Origin: Gonocerus acuteangulatus
Taxonomy: Eukaryota > Arthropoda > Insecta > Hemiptera > Coreidae
Reading direction: 5' to 3'
DNA length: 64,000 nt
Assembly (NCBI GenBank): GCA_946811695.1
Contig: OX328124.1
Coordinates: 84,076,923 to 84,140,922, forward strand
Position 1 is the first letter of the stretch. Each line of letters starts with the position of its first letter. The notes under the pieces were generated by a model, which saw nothing but the letters and a program-made list of their open reading frames with translations, made no database searches and had not been told where the DNA came from. This document shows, piece by piece, positions 24,791 to 36,174 of the stretch. Position numbers and translations under genes: made by a program.

Positions 24791-25106
24791 AAGCAGTCAA
24801 GGAAAAGTTGAGATTCGGTTAAGAGAACATCAATACGATTTTTGTAATAATCTGTAGTAAGGTCGTTTCGGCTACTCATTGCTGGCCTTTGTCACCAATG
24901 AATGCCGGGGGAGAAGAAATACCAAATTTTGCAGTTAAGTGATCATGGTGAAAACTTAGAGGAATTTGGAGGAGTTTGGTCTTTCTCCACCTCCGAAATT
25001 CATTGTTGACGAAGGCTACCAAAGAATAGCCGAAACGTCCTTACTAAAGATTTTTACAAAAATCGTATTGATGTTTCCTAGCCAAATTCCAACTGCTTAT
25101 CACCTC
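24791..25106. mobile_element. Inverted Penelope-like element with two hammerhead-like ends
   Basis: Two arms (about 24791-24910 and 24985-25106) are imperfect reverse complements sharing CAATACGATTTTTGTAA and AGTAAGG-x-CGTTTCGGCTA. Read outward, each arm contains a hammerhead-like order. On the plus strand this is TTGACGA (25006-25012, core with C3 changed to T), stem II GGCTA/TAGCC (25014-25018 with 25027-25031), GAAAC (25032-25036), a minimal ACGT stem III and a GTC cleavage triplet (25037-25039). On the minus strand the left arm reads GTGACAA, a broken stem II, then TAGCC-GAAAC-GACC, so it is more decayed. Clear stem I pairing was not found. Head-to-head terminal copies fit Penelope-like elements, but the assignment is inferred. 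Confidence 0.5.
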
Positions 25107-25214
25107 GTCGGCTAACTGTCCACACCTCAATATATTATTTAGTTTAAAATCATACTTTTAAATACCATTTTATCCTTAACTACTTTAACGATCATTCTCC
25201 GTGTAATCGCTAAT

Positions 25215-25410
25215 GAAGTGGTACACAAGGTCTATTGACACACACCAGTCAAGTCACAATTCATTTTTTGACGTTTCGGTGACTGAAGCAGGGATGGCGG
25301 TTCGGAACCGTAAAAATATAGCTTCTTTTCAACGATATTTTTCTTGAGACTGTCCGGCGACTGAACCGTGACGACTGGTGTGTGTGTGAATAGACTGTAT
25401 GTCCCACTTC
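25215..25410. mobile_element. Small TIR element (MITE)
   Basis: The left terminus (25215-25250) starts GAAGTGGTACACAAGG and ends CACACACCAGTC. The right terminus (25373-25410) is its imperfect reverse complement, ending in CCCACTTC. AAT flanks both ends (25212-25214 and 25411-25413), a possible 3-bp duplication. The interior holds further inverted pieces around GACGTTTCGGTGACTGAA. No coding capacity. Confidence 0.6.
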
Positions 25411-26010
25411 AATCACCGAACCGTCATGAAAACATATATTTCGTGACTCATACTGGACGGAACTGACGAAACGGAGCTGTACAAATTATAATAAACATTT
25501 TATTATTTCATTCATATCTGCTTAAGCGCGCATTGTGTAAGAAAATAGATGTAAAACTTACAAAAGTCTTAAGCGCCAAAGGCTATCAAGCAGAACTATA
25601 GACTATGAAATAGGGTTGAATTGCTTAAAAAGAACCGTTACTTTTTTTCTGAATGCATTGTGAAAAGGGATTGTAATTAGAGGAGGAAAGAGAAATGATA
25701 AAGGGGGAATGAAGAAAGGTCTAACCCTTGAGGGATCCCCTTCCAGATCCGAGTCTCCCCCCTCCACGCAAACTCCAAAAATAAAGGGGAACTCCTTTAT
25801 TTTATTTTATTTTTTTGTCATATCGTCTCCTTTCTAAACAATGAGGCAAGATGCCCTCGTGGCCTCTTCGCTTCCCAGGTCACCAAGAGAACAAAAAATA
25901 TTTGCAATATTCAAAATTTATCCCGACTGCTAAATATAATTTTATTATAAAGAAGTTCTACAATAGAAGCAGAGATTCTAATAATAAAGTGGGAAGATGC
26001 CTGCAGTATA

Positions 26011-26013
26011 TGT

Positions 26014-26083
<70 letters not shown>
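26011..26083. repeat. (TA)n microsatellite
   Basis: Long, nearly uninterrupted TA run. Confidence 0.95.
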
Positions 26084-26085
<2 letters not shown>

Positions 26086-27595
26086 CGTAAATTAACCTCT
26101 TCTATAAAATTTTTCTTTTTGTAACATCCTTATTTCGTTTCTCTTTTATATGACAGAGACGTTCAGTATTGCTGGTGAATGTTTTTAAAAGGGTATTGTG
26201 TTTTTTGTTAGTTTTTGGATGTTTCATTTAAAATATAGACTTGATTTCTTAAAATCAATATGAGTTATATTAAATTAAATTAATGAGCAATAACTTAAGA
26301 TATATGAAAATGTAATGGTTTTAAACAAAATAATTTCAGAATTATTCTTTTTTACAGAGGCGCAAGTTCTATTAAAGCATCAAGAAAATAAAGAATGTTA
26401 TATAACGAAATGTAAAATTTGTTGACCTGTAAGGCCTTTATAAAAAGAAAGAGCAATAAATGCGTTTATATTGTTTAATTAAGAATTACACATGAGAGCT
26501 TGTAGATTAAAAATATATTCAGAAATTATTTGTTGAATACAGCTTGAATGCATCATGTAATTACATTAAATAGCTAGGATATTATTTGTCAGAAAGCTGT
26601 CAAGTATTTGTACATAAATGATATTTTATGTATTTTACTTCATGTTTAATTATCCTTTTACTAAATAATTCTAGTAATTTGTAGAGAAGTAAATTGAAGG
26701 AAGGCTATGATAGACTGATAATTACACATCTTCTATCCAGAGTTTTCTCCGAGCATTGCCTTTTTAATTAGGGTGACAATAAAGTAATAAATGTATAAAA
26801 CTTTATAATCTCATTTGAAGATAGCTGCTAGGAAACCAGTAGCGTTTAAGGATAATTCAGACATTTTGAAACCTCTATTTCTGAGGATTAAGGAAATTAT
26901 TCAAGATACTGAATCATTATGTCATACATGTATGATAACACGTTGAAGGATTGAAATCGCCATAGAAGTGAAACACATGGCTTATAATACTTAAGTTTAT
27001 ACGAGTCGTTCATTTCCAAAGTGACTGTTGTCCGCAAAAAGATTTTATTATAATAACACTAAACAAGCCAATCCTCCACAACAATCCAATGTGATTGTTG
27101 TCCAACTTGCATATGTATACATGTGTATTATATAAATAATAAAAAATCCCTTACAACAGATCTGTGGTGTTTGATTTATTAATTTAAAAAAAATCTTTGT
27201 AGGTATTCCGAAAATTTTAAGTTTTTCTGTATTTCTTAAACATTTTGCAAAGTGGACATCAGACACGTTGGAACTGCGCGACTCATATCTTCTTATTTAT
27301 TGAAGTCAGTGATTTTTTTAATTTTGCTCACGTGAATATTCAATTGACCATTACCTTTCTTTTTTATTTTATATTATTCTTATTTACATAAGAATAAGTC
27401 CTATTGCCTATTAATATAACAATTCTTATTTCTTTTGTTTTTCTATTTTTCTTGACTTGAGGTACATCGACTTATCATCATCATGTACTATTTACAAGTC
27501 TGTTCATATTTCAGATTCATATATTTTTGTGCCAACAAAATCGCATCATCTATGTTGAGTTAATTTTAAGAATTTGCGGTTGTTCTACTTTTTTA
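26084..27595. other. AT-rich non-coding DNA
   Basis: No supported gene or repeat was seen. Confidence 0.4.
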
Positions 27596-27596
27596 T

Positions 27597-28035
27597 TCAT
27601 GATCCCTCGGTCCAAGACGTTATCACGTTTGGGGAATTCTGGAGGCGAAATGGCTTTGCCCCTTTTTGGAGTGATGCCTTTGGCAGAAGACCGCCAAGGG
27701 CGGAATCCTGGGAAGGCAGGTGTGGCTCCTGATGAAAAACATCGCCCCGCTTTCGGAGATCGTCCTCGCTTGAAGGCAATTCGCCAAATATACCGAACTC
27801 GAGAGAAGAAGAGCGGGTCAACAGGTGAAACGCTCGACGTACGAAAATAAAAAAGAAAAGAAAAGAAATTTGAGTGCAAAAAGAAGTAAGACCAGGAGAG
27901 AAGAGGAATTGTCGCGTTTCCGGCTTCGTTTCACTTTTCACAAAAGGATAACTGGTTGTCATCTTCTTGCCGTTTCAAGACTAACGTGTTGGACAACTTG
28001 GACCTCATGTATAGCCCGTCCGCTGAGTAGTTAGT
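27597..28035. other. GC-richer segment with overlapping open frames on both strands
   Basis: Composition is clearly higher in G+C than the flanks. Three to four frames are open across 27.53-27.96 kb on opposite strands, which is expected of GC-rich non-stop DNA and does not favour any of them. None yields a recognisable protein. Candidate interpretations are a conserved regulatory island, an untranslated exon of an unseen gene, or a decayed mobile element. Confidence 0.25.
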
Positions 28036-28969
28036 TTACTAATATTCAAGAATGACGTACTGAAATTAATTTTAGAGCTGAGGAGATAATATTACTTCAA
28101 AATTTGCATATTTGCGAGAGGGTCAAATATGAATGACATGCTTCCGGACATAATGTCATTCATAAAGCGCATGGAACACTCCAGATAATAGACGTAGCCC
28201 TTAAAATACACTTAATATGGCATCGTGGCTTAGTTGGGACTACTTACTCACTCCCACCTAATAAAAAAACAAAACAAGACACCGTATTCTACACAATTAA
28301 AACAGACATTGTGAATGAAACGCTTACTAACGGACAGCAGAAAACTTGACTAAACCACATGGAATTTATAAACTGTTGCCCGATGGTGGTCCAATATTTT
28401 ACAAAATATAAACATTTATAAGAAAATATAGGTTTAAAGCCATATTTTAGTATTTTTAACACACTATGAAATAAAATTTTATTTTATCAAAACATAGTGA
28501 AATGAACCAGATTTATAATTTATTTAAAATTTTGTATTAATTTATCCCATTTTTGTTTTTAATTTAATAGTTGTCCTTATATGTTCGATCCTCTTTTTAA
28601 GTAAATGTTTTAATTGACTTGCAGGCTTGGAGTTTTTTTGAGAAAATTACCCTGTCATTGACTCTAAACGACATAAATTAAGAAATACTGCACACATTTT
28701 AAAAACTCTATTTCTGAGATGAGCGGAACTAATTAACTTGTGATCATAAAGCTGAGTCATAAGATCATACAGGTACACAACGGAAGGAGTAAAATAGTAG
28801 GAAGAGATACTCTTATTTAATAATAACCAGCCTTTGGAATCCAAAGACATCTTATGATCTATCAAGGAAATGTTAAAGTATTGTTACAAATAAGTTTATA
28901 GAACGGCTGCGATTCAAGAAAGTAAAATATATTAGGATTTGGGCTATACGTTCATTATTGTATACTTTC

Positions 28970-29290
28970 GAAGTCCAAATGTGGTCGGAATCGTACCTAA
29001 CCTACAGAAATTCGATCGGCTTATCTCGAACCAAAATGTCAAAACAGAAGTCAAAGAATGATCGAACTTGGAACACTGGTAGGCCCTGATCAGGGACGTT
29101 TCGTAGGCTAGGTCAAAAACGTGTATCAGCTGTCTGTTAGTAAGTTTGTTCCTTACACAAATCCACACAGTTCGACCAATTTTGATCAAATTGCCTTTGA
29201 ACATGTGGGCACACATGCAGGCCTTGATTTGGGGAGAGCCATAGGCTAGGTTAAAATCGTCTAGGACACACAGTTTGGAGAACACGGGTT
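28970..29290. repeat. Two diverged direct repeats
   Basis: Two consecutive segments share the order TTTGATC/TGATCGAA, then a CCT-GAT-x-GGG block, then AGGCTAGGT-(C/T)-AAAA (ending near 29118 and 29258). They look like an old tandem duplication of ~140 bp, possibly part of a retroelement untranslated region. The minus-strand open frame across it shows the same internal duplication and is not evidence of a gene. Confidence 0.4.
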
Positions 29291-29907
29291 CGAAACTATG
29301 AACCCAAATAGTTACAGATTTGCATTATTAGATTTTAATATTACTTATATGGTTTCTAATTTATTTTTGTTTTTCTAGCTGCAGAAAGTAGGTGTTGCAT
29401 GGCACGCCGGGTAACATGAATACATGAAGACCTTAGGCATTCTAGGTTTTATTGTTTCAGGGGAATCCTGAGGCTCGCATGTCACCTGCTAGTTTACTGG
29501 GAATAGTCTATTGTTCGTCTCGCACACATAGCATCAGGCATTGTCATTCCTTTACGTTTCATTACGGGGAGAAGCATTGAAAATCAGAAAGAACTGGTAC
29601 AAAAGTAAACCCAAGAGCAAGCTGCCTTGATAGGAGAGCTATTAAAGTATGGTATAAGACTAAATAAAAGAATGAGAATAAGTTTGTAAGGAGATCCTCT
29701 GGGTTAGACAAAGCCCTCATTGTCGAGGACAAAGGCCCAAGACTGGAACCCCTGAATGAGTAATTCTATATTAACTCCTCCTTGTCCCTTAGCTTTAGTT
29801 CCTACTTCATGTCTTCATTCCTTAACCTATTCTCTCTTAATTAATCTCTTTTCCTTAAAATATGGAATCGATACTAATTATAGAGTAATCATTCGGAACA
29901 TTCTAAG

Positions 29908-30060
29908 GGCCAGAGCCACGTTGAAGACACCGGTTCACGTTGATCACCGAAGTTAAGTAACGCCGGGCGTGGCCAGTACCCTAATGGGTGACCGACCACG
30001 TGCTGTTGGCATTATAAAAGGATGGCAACCTGTAGATAGCCAACGCTAATAGCCCAGTTG
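29908..30060 (+). mobile_element. 5S-rRNA-derived SINE, copy 1
   Basis: Positions from about 29915 follow the 5S rRNA gene closely: CACCGAAGTTAAGTAAC (internal promoter A-box region), GGGCGTGGCCAGTACC and ATGGGTGACCGACCACGTGC (C-box region), ending CTGTTGGC. Relative to a normal 5S gene, the block between the C-box and the 3' strand (around CTGGGAACA) is missing. A 3' extension ATTATAAAAGGATGGCAACC and then CGCTAATAGCC follows. The copy at 32739-32898 has the same internal deletion and extension, so this is a dispersed family with 5S-type pol III promoters (SINE3-type), not a 5S gene. Target duplications were not found. Confidence 0.75.
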
Positions 30061-30243
30061 TAAAAACAAAGAAAAATCACACTGAATGTTTAGGGGAAAT
30101 TATGAAAAAATCTTTATGGTAGAAACCTCAATCTCATCATAACTTTGATGATGGTGGCATAAGCTACGGAAAGAAATATACAAACGTTATCCCTCTTTTC
30201 GTTTAACGGTGACCAAGACCCATATAGTTGATTTCACCAAGAG

Positions 30244-30303
<60 letters not shown>
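30244..30303. repeat. Poly(A) tract of about 60 bp
   Basis: Uninterrupted A-run about 180 bp downstream of the 5S-derived SINE. It could be the tail of a retroposon on the plus strand, but continuity with that SINE is not shown by the second copy. Confidence 0.9.
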
Positions 30304-30305
<2 letters not shown>

Positions 30306-30916
30306 TATACACTTCATTTTAGTACTAGATTCACTATCGATCGTCTTTCAAAGTTTCGAAAATAGTGCAATTAAAAATTAATTTGGGCCCACGAAGGAAG
30401 ATGTTTTAGGGGTCTCCAAACAGGGCTTTTTTTTTTGTATAATGATTTGAATGTTAACGACCTCATATGAACGGATTTATTTCTATTATTATTACTGTTA
30501 TTATATTAATGAATTCTTGTATTGAGGGTAAGTGTAGAATGGTAGTCATCACTTAAACATTTAGTTCAGATAAAATAATTGTGTAATAAATTGCTTAATA
30601 ATTATGCTCGGCGATTATTTTTTTTTATTTTTTTTGTTTTTATAAGCAAGGTCTTATCACCAGAAACTAATTTTTTATTTATTTCATGTGACTTCTTCCT
30701 GACTTTACAAAATAGTAAGTCAGTAGTTATCTTTCTACTACTTTATACGGCCTGGAATGCCAAATCTTGGAAAACAAAATACCAATATTGTAACATCTTC
30801 TTTTTTGAGCTAGAGTTTCGATATCTTTGTTTAGGCAAATGTTTTTACAAAATGGAAAATAAGTTGGGACTTCCAATCACTTTCTCGACCGATTTTAAGG
30901 GATAGGTGCAGTAAAA

Positions 30917-31436
30917 ATTGTGTCCTAGTAACCATCGCTTTGATCGCCACTAAATCCTGATTACATCCTATCCAGTAATAATTGTATCCTATTAACCAAC
31001 GTTTTGATCGCCACTAAATCCTGATTACATCCTATCCAGTAATAATTGTATCCTATTAACCAACGTTTTGATCGCCACTAAATCCTGATTACATCCTATC
31101 CAGTAATAATTGTATCCTATTAACCAACGTTTTGATCGCCACTAAATCCTGATTACATCCTATCCAGTAATAATTGTATCCTATTAACCAACGTTTTGAT
31201 CGCCACTAAATCCTGATTACATCCTATCCAGTAATAATTGTATCCTATTAACCAACGTTTTGATCGCCACTAAATCTTGATTACATCCTATCCAGTAATA
31301 ATTGTATCCTATTAACCAACGTTTTGATCGCCACTAAATCCTAATTATATCCTATCCAGTAAGAATTGTGTCCTAGTAACCAAAGTTTTGATCGCCACTA
31401 AATCCTGATTATATCCTATCCAGTAAGAATTGTAAA
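30917..31436. repeat. 64-bp tandem array, eight units
   Basis: Units of 64 bp start at 30917, 30981, 31045 and so on to a partial unit at 31429. Each contains TTTTGATCGCCACTAAATC and ACATCCTATCCAGTAA. The central units are nearly identical, while the first and last carry shared variants (GTGTCCTAGTAACCA; CAGTAAGAATTG). That is the expected pattern of homogenised array cores with older edges. A G-run lies just beyond, near 31459-31468. Confidence 0.95.
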
Positions 31437-31469
31437 TAACCAACTATACGCCTTAAAAGGGGGGGGGGA

Positions 31470-32615
31470 AACATAAATAAAGAAATTATAAAAAATTCTT
31501 TTAGAGCCTGCTGCTCAAATTCAGGAACATAAATATGCTTTAGGTCCCCCCGATAAACCTATGAAATGTACTGTAAAACATACAGTCTTCTTTTTCGTAC
31601 AAAGCCTACGCGCCTGTGCGAACGCCAGCGGACACTTTTTGTGATACTTTTTTGTAAGTTTTTTTTTCAGTTTAGTCATTGCTAAAGCATATTTATGCTA
31701 AAAAAAGGGGAATTCACAAACACACAAAAAAAAAAAAATTAAAAGAATAAAAACACAGGAAAAGAATTTAAAAACTCAATTCGTTTAGAGAAGATTTAAG
31801 CCGCCAATTTAGGATTCAGTTTTTTTCTATATTTCTTTGTAAGGGGACATATAGGACCATATTTAAATGAAACCGGTTGCCCCAAAGTGGTTGCTTTACT
31901 TACAACAAACTTGTTTAATTGAGAGTACCACAGAAGGTTGGTGTGAGCAGCGTTTAATTGTTCAGCACATAAGCGAACGTGCTGGAGGAACAACATGAGG
32001 GGACAATGGAGGCCGCATAGAACAGTGGGGAAACAGAACCAGTTGTTGATCTCTGTGGTTGAGAATTGGCCACTTGCTACAATTACTTGGGGCGTTTATG
32101 CTTCTTCATTATTGGAGCACAGACAAAAATTGTAATTATTTATTTAGCAGTTCAGGACAATTATTAATTATTCAAATCGCTGAGTCTCTCTGAAATTCAG
32201 GAGTAAAAACAAAGTCAGTTAATGTGACAACTGACTCACCATGTGGCCACTTTATTATTGGTCGTGTGTAATTATCAATTTCCTTTTATCTTCTTTTCTG
32301 TTAATTTTCCTATTCCATTTTTTAGAAATTTGTAGTTCATAAAATTAATCTAAGTTATTAGAACAATAATACATCATAGGTGAAAAATGGAGCTGTTTTC
32401 GTACTATCATCTCTAAAGTAATATTCGGATAAACTCTAGAACTGTGAAACCCACATCTAATTTGCTATTAGCAAAAATATAACATTCCTCAGGTCCCGTT
32501 AAAAATATCAGAATTAACACTTTCCAGGTTTTAAGCAGTTATTTCTTCAAATGACATCGCCCCGTCGATAATGGCTTCTGAATATTTCTTGTAGATCAAT
32601 TAGTAAGCTTTCGAA
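31470..32615. other. Non-coding DNA
   Basis: A short minus-strand frame at 31.8-32.0 kb encodes no recognisable protein. No repeat was recognised. Confidence 0.35.
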
Positions 32616-32618
32616 TAG

Positions 32619-33390
32619 TCGCCTTCCACTCACCACGATTTCACAACCGTTTTCAAGACATTTAAGGAACTATACTAAAATCGTAAAAAAAAATTCATTT
32701 CTGTTAATGTGTGTGTGTGTATGTGTTTAACGGCGTACCAACAATTTGGCTATTAACGCCGGGCTATCTAAAGGTTGCCATACTTTTATAATGCTAACGG
32801 CACGTGGTCGATCACCCATTCAGGTAGTGACCACGCCCGACGTTGCTTAACTTCGGTGATCTACGGGAACAGGTGCATTCAACGTGGCTATGGCTTCCGT
32901 AACTGCTAATCTAACCAAAATTTAAATATCTTAGTTTAAATGAATGTCAAACATTTACAGAATCCAACGATTCTAGGTACTCAAGCCAAAAATTTGTTTA
33001 AAAAAATGGTTTCATTAGTTTTCCATCATTAGAAAACCTATAACAAGTGTATCTCATAGTATACAAACGAAAAACCATAAACGAAACTATTTTATTCGCC
33101 CGAATTTTATTTATGAACCAATTTACATGAAGCAGACAGTAAATGTTAACTGAAGCTTACCACAATATATTAGTAAAAACCGCACCTAAATCGGATAAGC
33201 CGTTTCTTAAATATTCTTAGCGTGCACAAACGCGAAGACAAACAGACAAAAAATCTAAAAATCATTGTTTTGGGTGCTATTGCGTTGACAAAGGCCCCCA
33301 ATAATATTTTTATATAAATTTATACATCTTCTATGTACAGGCAGCGATCGGTTACAGTTTTATTATATACGAGGTATATATATATATGGG
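32619..33390. mobile_element. Dispersed repeat, copy A, interrupted by a 5S-derived SINE
   Basis: Segments align with 42664-43210: CCTTCCACT...CAACC-(G/A)-TTTTCAAGA; AACCAAAATTTA-(A/T)-AT-x-(C/T)CTTAGTTT; GTCAAAC; and AAAACCTA. The right end carries AGACAAACAGACAAAAAATC (33237-33256) and finishes with TATATATATATGGGA near 33391, the style of 3' end seen in several arthropod retroelements. The element type is not established because no coding part was recognised. Confidence 0.5.
32739..32898 (-). mobile_element. 5S-rRNA-derived SINE, copy 2
   Basis: The reverse complement reads AGCCACGTTGAATGCACC, then GATCACCGAAGTTAAGCAAC, CGTCGGGCGTGGTCACTACC, TGGGTGATCGACCACGTGCC and the same 3' extension with ATTATAAAAGTATGGCAACC. 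It is closer to canonical 5S in the A-box region than copy 1 but shares the same deletion after the C-box. It interrupts a dispersed repeat whose other copy at 42.7 kb lacks it, and a GT microsatellite abuts its 3' end. Confidence 0.75.
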
Positions 33391-34340
33391 AGTTGGCTAA
33401 TACCTACGAGAATAAGCGTAATACCTAACAGATATGGTAGCCGGTAACAAAAAGAATTTAAAAAAAAAAAAGAATGAGCATTTGAGGTAAGTTGACAAAT
33501 TACCGAGACGGAACCGGTCCAACTCTGTATTAGGTTCTTCACAATTTTTTTGCTTCATCTTAAACCTGACCTTCTCATTTACAACTCGAGTCGTTTCTTT
33601 AGCAACTTCCACAACCCTTCCTTCTTTTCATATAATCTTCTTTCTGTAACTCTCTCTTTATAAGTATCACCCTTCTCCCCTTTTACTCCACGGATTTCGT
33701 AAACCAGTTCCGTGTCCACCCTTTTTACCCCACACCTGGTTCATCCCTTGTGGTTTGGCTCTTAGCCCTCCCATCCTCCTATTATCCGACTATCTCCGTG
33801 ATAAAGGTCTCTTCTCTGCGTGTGCTTGTGTGAGAAGGAACTTTGTATGAATATGTAGGAAGGTCTGAGGGCTTACGTTTACTCCGCTCAGAGTAACGGA
33901 TTCGTAAAAAAAGGGTTGAGCTTGGGGTTCTCCCTATAAAACCTGAAGAGAGTTGCCTCATCTCTTTGGTTGTCAAGATTAATTACCAAATAGTTACGCT
34001 TTGTCAGCAGTTGCTCGTGTATAAGTCTTGCAAAATTGTAACGGTATTTATTTTAAAGTGCATCCTCCCTCCGTATAGCTACAAAACCCTATGATGCAAT
34101 TCGGAAGAGCTGACAATAAATATTAAAGTTTCATAATATTTATTTGCCCACCGAATCGGAAAATATAAACATTTTTCTGTTCGCTGCCTACCGTCTACAA
34201 AAATGTCCTCATTTTGGAATAAAAAAGTCTTCTCTTATACTAAAGGTATAGTTTGTTGACCAGTAGAATACCCCTTCTAGTTCACTAAATATTTGCGATT
34301 TCCGTTTTGTCTGTGTATTTTTCACGTACACTTTGTACAG
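33391..34340. other. Non-coding DNA, GC-richer around 33550-33960
   Basis: Short minus-strand frames at 33.4-33.98 kb have no recognisable product. Confidence 0.3.
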
Positions 34341-34410
34341 GGGGCTGTACTTGCTAGGAAGTCCTCTCGTCGCCATGTACTCCCTCTGGAATCTGGCTTA
34401 AAAAGTTTTA
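34340..34410. mobile_element. Fragment of the Penelope-like family
   Basis: TTGCTAGGAAGTCCTCTCGT and then TACTCCCTCTGGAATCTGGC match the inner arms of the palindromic element at 50.65-50.76 kb with few differences. No hammerhead core is preserved here. Confidence 0.6.
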
Positions 34411-35366
34411 AGCAGCGTTTTTTGAAATATATTTTTTTTTAGTCTAAGTGAAAACAATGTATGTTTATAGCTTTTATATTAAATTCTGAAGGCTTCCTGA
34501 AAATATTATTATAGAATTAAAATTAGGAAATGTTTATCAAAGTTTCCTTACACGCCCACATTTTCCTTCTGTAAACATTGGTGGGATTACACATTGCAGG
34601 CAACGAGTGGCAACACTTGAACTTCTATATTTACTTTCCCAGTTATAAATTTCACAAGACACCTCAGTTGGGCAATCCGCTTTCCGTCCTTTGAAATAGG
34701 ACAAAGTGATCATTAGCACAAATTGATATGTCACACTGGGCGTCGAGGTCCTTTTGGAGAATTATCAAGCGCCATTATTCATTCAAGGATTTTCTTTCTG
34801 GATCTTATCAAAAGTGGGCTCACTACCTTTACGCGCAGTATCGAACAATGGAAAGGCTGAGCTATTTTACATATCAGTACGGAGGACCGGAGTAAAATAG
34901 GAATTACTTTGTTAAAGTCATACAAAGAAATGTTTTAAAATAATTGGCCCATTGTTTGCGGGATGGTACATGTATTAGTAATAAAAAAACATTTTTCCAT
35001 TTAGGAAATATATTTAATACCACTTTGCAGGCGCTTCGTAAGCTTAATAAAGGTCTATAAGACAAAAGCTTTTAGCATACATTCCTTTATTTATACATGA
35101 ATCATGGTTGGATGTAACTGTGTTTTTCATTATTTCTGATATTTGCAACCAGATGGAACTCAACATAAAGTTAACACTAATTCCTCGTCAATTACTATAT
35201 AATTTGTTTATTAATATATATATTAATACACAAATAATGAGATTTCTTACTACAAACAAATGTTTTGAATACACTCTGGAGGACTTCGCCCATATGGAAA
35301 AAATATTCCAAAGCAGTTTTCTTACACTAGATTTTGTTGAATTCGCCCTTCGTATTCGCAACGCCT

Positions 35367-35619
35367 CAATTGAAAGGCTCAGTGCCAAAGGTGACTAACC
35401 CACAATTAGAACAAATTGAGAAAATTGGCGTTGAAGTTTACAAGAATCTGAAAAAAAAAAAAAAAAGTTTTACTGACAGAAATGATTTTAATTGGACCAA
35501 TTAAAATGATTTTGTCACAAACAATAATTTTTTTCAGATTCTTCCTAGCTTTAACTCCAATTTTCTCGTTTTTTTTCTAACTGTGGGATAGTTAACTTTG
35601 GCACTGAACCCTTCAATTG
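35367..35619. mobile_element. Foldback element with ~90-bp arms
   Basis: The left arm (35367-35460) and right arm (35535-35619) are imperfect reverse complements. They share CAATTGAA-x-GG-x-TCAGTGCCAAAG at the outer end and GAGAAAATTGG and AAGAATCTG further in. The centre is a perfect palindrome around ATTTTAATTGGACCAATTAA (about 35485-35507). No coding capacity and no clear target duplication. Confidence 0.6.
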
Positions 35620-35979
35620 TACTGTTTATTCATTTCATTCTTTAGAACTACTATATGGCTATTCTTTTCTTCAAAACAATAAATTAACTTGCAAACAAAT
35701 TATATTTTATGAATGAAATCAATAAGTTCAGGTTTAAACAATGGTGAAATACTCCATTGGTTTTAATATTAATCATTTTCAGTTATATCATAGGTTTTAT
35801 TTGGGTGCAATCCTTTCCACCCACCTTTCTTCGCGTACAAGAAAATAAAGTGTAGCGGTCAGCACAATGCTACTCCCAATCAGGCCAATTCTTTGAATAA
35901 CGTACATACTTTTTTTTAATTAAAATATTAAGATTAATTCAACTATTTTGACTGAAGCTCGACAATCTCCACGTGGCTA

Positions 35980-36174
35980 AAGTAGGCTACACACGGTGAG
36001 GTAGGCCTATCTTTATCATTTAGGCCTGAACAGTCCGCCGGTCGCCTGAACGTGTATACCTTCCGGACGGTCTGTCAGTTAAGACTGTTCAGGCGATCGG
36101 AATATATACACGTTCTGGCGACGGGCTTACAAGTAGACTGTTCGGATCTAACTGAATCGTGTGTAGCCTGCTTA
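35980..36174. mobile_element. TIR element (MITE)
   Basis: Left end AAGTAGGCTACACACG (35980-35995) and right end CGTGTGTAGCCTGCTT (36159-36174) are inverted repeats with one mismatch. Internal inverted pieces (CCTGAACAGTC / GACTGTTCAGG) add secondary structure. No duplication was recognised at the flanks. Confidence 0.55.

Noticed and set aside
27527..27962. Overlapping 107-121-codon open frames as genes
   Set aside because: Frames are open on both strands at once with no recognisable domain or splice context; GC-rich composition alone explains them.
28944..29285. 113-codon minus-strand open frame
   Set aside because: It spans a diverged direct duplication that looks like repeat DNA, with no recognisable protein.
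29915..30012. A functional 5S rRNA gene
   Set aside because: It lacks the block after the C-box that completes 5S rRNA pairing, and a second copy shares the same defect and a foreign 3' extension.
30917..31436. A CRISPR-like repeat array
   Set aside because: Units are contiguous with no unique spacers, and the context is eukaryotic; it is a simple tandem array.
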